From JAAYCI01 sp964370165 (GTDB lineage: Bacteria; Bacillota; Clostridia; Oscillospirales; Ruminococcaceae), in assembly GCA_964370165.1 (NCBI GenBank), contig CAYJIG010000082.1, positions 1-6,961 on the forward strand: a stretch of DNA of 6,961 bases, in the 5' to 3' direction. The position numbers and the translations under genes are program-made. The notes beneath the pieces were generated by a model. That model was not told the origin of the DNA, ran no database searches, and saw nothing but the letters and a program-made list of their open reading frames with translations. Shown one piece after another: positions 3,807 to 6,961 of the stretch (positions within the stretch are counted from its first letter, which is position 1; every line of letters begins with the position of its first letter).

Positions 3807-6800
3807 ATGCTTAAAGACGGGTTGTACGAGCAAGTTATAAGCGAAGAGATTGATATTACTCTAAACGAGCTAACGGATAGGGTTTATCAATCTGCGCTTA
3901 TTGATGAAGCTGAAAGCTCTAAAATATTGGCTGATTATATTGCAGACGTAGTTGAAAAAAGCTTTGATAACCTCGTAGATAACGGCGGTGATATCACACA
4001 GCAAATAAAGCTTGCCAATGAAATTGTCACTCTTTTGACAGAGCAAACCCAAGAGCCTGATTTCACACAAATGAAAGTAGCGCAGCGTGCCGAGCAACTG
4101 CTTGCAGTAAAAACCAAAAAGAACACTGCTTTGGCAATAAATGAAAAACTTGAAATAACACGGCCCGAAACATCCCTTGCACAAAGTAGTTTGTTTACAG
4201 GTTCCATCCATGAGCCACAAATGTTTACCGAGCTGAAAAAAGAAATTGTATCTGCCGATAAAATCGACATGCTTGTATCATTTGTGAAATGGAGCGGACT
4301 AAGGCTGATTATAGAAGAACTTTTTGAATTCACCCAAAATGGCGGCGAGCTGCGAGTAATCACCACATCATACATGGGCGCAACAGACATAAAAGCCATT
4401 GAAGAGCTTCGCAAATTGCCAAACACCAAAATCAAAGTTAGCTATGATACTAAACGAACACGCCTTCATGCGAAAACCTATGTATTTTATCGAAATACCG
4501 ACTTTACAACGGCTTATGTTGGCTCGTCAAATCTTTCAAATGCCGCAATCTCAAGCGGACTTGAATGGAACGTGAAGGTGACAAAAAAAGACTTGCCCCA
4601 AACTATTGATAAAATAAAAGCAACTTTTGAAAGCTATTGGAATAGCTCGGACTTTGAATATTACGCAGAAAATCAAAAAGAGCGACTATCAAGAGCTCTT
4701 AAAGCAGAAAAATATTTCGAACATAGTAACGAGGCCACTTTTACTTTTGATATCACACCGTATTCATACCAGCAAGAGATTTTAGACAAGCTAAATGCCG
4801 AAAGAAAAGTTCGTGGATATTACAAGAATTTGGTCGTTGCGGCGACAGGTACGGGAAAAACCGTGATTTCTGCATTTGATTACAAACTTTTCAAAAAGGA
4901 AAACGCACATAAACCATGCAGGCTTCTTTTTGTGGCGCATCGTGAAGAAATTTTAAAGCAAAGCATGTATACTTTTAGAGGTGTTTTGAAAGATAACAAT
5001 TTTGGGGAAATGTTTGTTGGTAGCCATAAGCCGGATAGTATAGATAACCTTTTTATCTCTATTCAAACCTTTAACTCTCAAGATTTCACCCAAAAAACCA
5101 CTGCTGATTTTTACGACTATATTATAGTAGACGAGTTTCATCATGCTGCGGCGCCCACTTATCAAAAGCTACTCACCTACTATAAGCCACAAATATTACT
5201 TGGGCTTACCGCTACACCCGAGCGTATGGACGGCAAAAGTATTTTAGAATATTTCAATCATAGAATTGCGGCTGAAATAAGGTTACCCGAGGCTATTGAC
5301 AGAAAACTACTGTGTCCATTTCAGTATTTTGGTGTCACCGACAATATCGATTTAAACGAGCTACGCTGGGTCAGGGGTGGTTATGATAAAGCCGAGCTTT
5401 CAAACCTCTATTCGTTCAGTGGTGCCGCCTCAAACCGCAGGGCAGATATGGTTATATCCTCACTGTTCAAGTATGTTACCGATATAAGCGATGTGAAAGG
5501 CCTTGGATTTTGTGTGTCTGTTGAGCATGCAAAGTTCATGTCCGAGTATTTTAATTCAAAAGGTATATCGTCCATGCACCTAACCGGTGCATCGCCTGAT
5601 GACGAAAGAAAAACCGCAAAACAAAGCCTTGTCAGCGGTAAAGTACGCTTTATTTTTGTCGTGGACATCTACAACGAAGGTATTGATATTCCCGAGATAA
5701 ACACCGTGCTATTTTTACGGCCGACAGAATCACTTACTGTATTTTTACAGCAGCTTGGGCGTGGGCTTCGCCTTGCAGAAAATAAAGAATGCTTAACTGT
5801 TCTTGATTTCATAGGACAAGCGAATAAAAAATATAACTTTGAAGACAAGTTTACAGCGCTTTTATCAAACCCTACAAAGAGTGTGCAAAAAGAGATTCGA
5901 GATGGGTTTATATCCGTCCCAAAAGGCTGCTATATCCAGCTTGAGAAAAAAGCTCAGAAGTATATTTTAGAAAATATTAGGGCTTCTTTCACAGCCAGAT
6001 CAGGACTTATTTCTCGTATAGCCGCTTTTGAAGAAGATAGCGGATTTCAGCTGACTTTGAAAAACTTTTTAGAGTATTATCACCTTGATGTCAAAACAGT
6101 TTACGCAAAAGATAGCTTTTCAAGGCTTTGTGTCTTGGCCGGTGTAAAAGAAAATTTTACCGAAGAGTTAGAAGAAGTAATGACAAAATCTTTTTCAAGA
6201 TTTTCAACTATAAATTCTCGCAGATTCATTGAATTTGTGCTGAAGCTATTGTCTGATGATATTACCGATTTTAATGATGCAGAAAATCGCATGCTACAAA
6301 TGATGCAGTTTACAATTTGGCAAAAGCCTTTTGAAGAATGTGGATTTAGTAACATTTTAGAAGGAATAAAAAAACTCAAAGATTGTCCTGTATTATCGGC
6401 AGAACTAATTGAACTATTAAAATACAACTATGACAAAATCGACTTTATCGATGACGAGGTCAATGTTGGTTTTGACTGTCCGCTTGATTTACACTGCACA
6501 TATACAAGAGACCAAATTCTTGTAGCTCTCGACTTTTTGAAACCCTCTACCGTGCGTGAAGGTGTAAAATATCTGCCTGATAAAAAGCTTGATGTATTTT
6601 TCATCACGCTGAATAAATCGGATAAAGATTATTCACCGACCACGATGTATAACGATTATTCCATCAATGACGTGCTCTTTCATTGGCAAAGCCAAAGCAC
6701 CACGGCAGAGCATTCTTCTGTCGGTCGTAGATACATCTCGCATAAGGACACCGGCAATAAAATTTTGCTATTTGTGCGCGAATTTAAAACAGATAAAATC

Positions 6801-6947
6801 TTAGGTAGTGCCGGAGCATATACATATCTTGGCTATACAAATTATGTTAGGCACGAGGGCTCAAAACCAATGAATATAACATGGAAGCTCGAAAAACCTA
6901 TTCCTGCAAAGTTCTTAAAGAAAACAAACAAACTGATAGTAGGGTGA
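3807..6947 (+). CDS. PLD-nuclease / SF2 helicase / DUF3427 protein (1046 aa)
   Basis: A large DNA-processing enzyme combining a phospholipase-D-type nuclease with an ATP-dependent superfamily 2 helicase. Order: an N-terminal helical region (1-115); a PLD domain with His221-x-Lys223 and GSSN (239-242); Walker A ATGTGKT (346-352); DEFH box (442-445); TATP motif III (468-471); motif V DIYNEGIDIPEINT; motif VI QQLGRGLR (648-655); and a C-terminal DUF3427 region with HWQSQ and YLGYTNYVRHEGSKPM. The PLD site has Tyr228 where the canonical HxKx4D motif has Asp, as in single-HK nucleases of the BfiI kind. I start it at 3807 (MLKDGLYEQV), with GAGGG 8 nt upstream; the ATG at 3792 has no ribosome binding site. 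Such proteins occur in accessory and defence-like loci, so restriction of foreign DNA or repair are both possible. It is intact, and its leader suggests attenuation control. Confidence 0.93.
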   Translation: MLKDGLYEQVISEEIDITLNELTDRVYQSALIDEAESSKILADYIADVVEKSFDNLVDNGGDITQQIKLANEIVTLLTEQTQEPDFTQMKVAQRAEQLLAVKTKKNTALAINEKLEITRPETSLAQSSLFTGSIHEPQMFTELKKEIVSADKIDMLVSFVKWSGLRLIIEELFEFTQNGGELRVITTSYMGATDIKAIEELRKLPNTKIKVSYDTKRTRLHAKTYVFYRNTDFTTAYVGSSNLSNAAISSGLEWNVKVTKKDLPQTIDKIKATFESYWNSSDFEYYAENQKERLSRALKAEKYFEHSNEATFTFDITPYSYQQEILDKLNAERKVRGYYKNLVVAATGTGKTVISAFDYKLFKKENAHKPCRLLFVAHREEILKQSMYTFRGVLKDNNFGEMFVGSHKPDSIDNLFISIQTFNSQDFTQKTTADFYDYIIVDEFHHAAAPTYQKLLTYYKPQILLGLTATPERMDGKSILEYFNHRIAAEIRLPEAIDRKLLCPFQYFGVTDNIDLNELRWVRGGYDKAELSNLYSFSGAASNRRADMVISSLFKYVTDISDVKGLGFCVSVEHAKFMSEYFNSKGISSMHLTGASPDDERKTAKQSLVSGKVRFIFVVDIYNEGIDIPEINTVLFLRPTESLTVFLQQLGRGLRLAENKECLTVLDFIGQANKKYNFEDKFTALLSNPTKSVQKEIRDGFISVPKGCYIQLEKKAQKYILENIRASFTARSGLISRIAAFEEDSGFQLTLKNFLEYYHLDVKTVYAKDSFSRLCVLAGVKENFTEELEEVMTKSFSRFSTINSRRFIEFVLKLLSDDITDFNDAENRMLQMMQFTIWQKPFEECGFSNILEGIKKLKDCPVLSAELIELLKYNYDKIDFIDDEVNVGFDCPLDLHCTYTRDQILVALDFLKPSTVREGVKYLPDKKLDVFFITLNKSDKDYSPTTMYNDYSINDVLFHWQSQSTTAEHSSVGRRYISHKDTGNKILLFVREFKTDKILGSAGAYTYLGYTNYVRHEGSKPMNITWKLEKPIPAKFLKKTNKLIVG

Positions 6948-6951
6948 TGAT

Positions 6952-6961
6952 TTGCTAAAAG
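6952..6961 (+). CDS. Possible start of a following gene, cut by the window edge
   Basis: A TTG at 6952 (reading M-L-K) begins 4 bp after the helicase stop, with AGGG (6941-6944) 7 nt upstream, so a coupled downstream gene is possible. Only three codons are visible. DUF3427 helicases are sometimes linked with a NUDIX (MutT-like) pyrophosphohydrolase, but nothing here shows that. Confidence 0.25.

Noticed and set aside
3935..4435. 166-codon minus-strand ORF inside the helicase gene
   Set aside because: It is a shadow of the PLD-region coding strand, whose motifs are clear in the + frame.
1..6961. CRISPR array, tRNA, rRNA or insertion-sequence transposase
   Set aside because: By eye I found no regularly spaced repeats, no tRNA-like cloverleaf, no rRNA segments and no transposase motifs in the window.

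Overview
The window looks like a chromosomal accessory stretch from a low-GC Gram-positive gut-type Clostridia bacterium (Ruminococcus/Lachnospiraceae-like). This is inferred from AT-rich codon use, GGAG-type ribosome binding sites, near-consensus sigma-A-type promoters (TATAAT, TTGACA, TGn-extended -10), an SdpR/SdpI pair, and a zinc-ribbon/repeat protein of a kind I associate with Clostridia. I cannot name the species.

Layout. (1) 1-930: a small serine recombinase of the resolvase/invertase class (115-702). It is followed by a promoter (733-761) and a 120-bp cassette (794-913) in which two near-palindromic sites in inverted orientation bracket a rho-independent terminator. (2) 940-2439: a membrane protein with an N-terminal zinc ribbon, three membrane segments, two tandem ~92-residue repeats and a helical C-terminal domain. 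It ends at a strong bidirectional terminator (2444-2481). (3) 2519-3410, minus strand: a convergent sdpR-sdpI-like operon (ArsR-family repressor plus SdpI-family membrane protein), with a near-consensus promoter and two copies of an operator-like inverted repeat. (4) About 3531-3589: a decayed copy of the last 18 codons and stop of the 940-2439 gene. (5) 3663-3787: a promoter, a 16-codon leader ORF and a 13-bp terminator-like hairpin that contains the leader stop codon. (6) 3807-6947: a 1046-residue PLD-nuclease/SF2-helicase/DUF3427 protein, possibly followed by a gene starting at the window edge.

How the parts may work together. The clearest unusual system is the first one. The recombinase sits next to two 26-bp sites whose geometry (about 12-bp half-sites around a 2-bp non-palindromic core, AC on the left and GT on the right) is that of serine-invertase crossover sites. 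In the orientation seen here, the enclosed terminator would stop the transcript from the upstream promoter before the zinc-ribbon gene. Inversion would remove the U-tract from the 3' side of the hairpin and should allow read-through. I therefore propose an invertible-terminator (phase-variation) switch. This is inference from sequence; a simple attenuator or operator pair is the main alternative. The second control region worth attention is the leader ORF and hairpin in front of the helicase-nuclease, which look like a translation-coupled attenuator on a defence-type gene.
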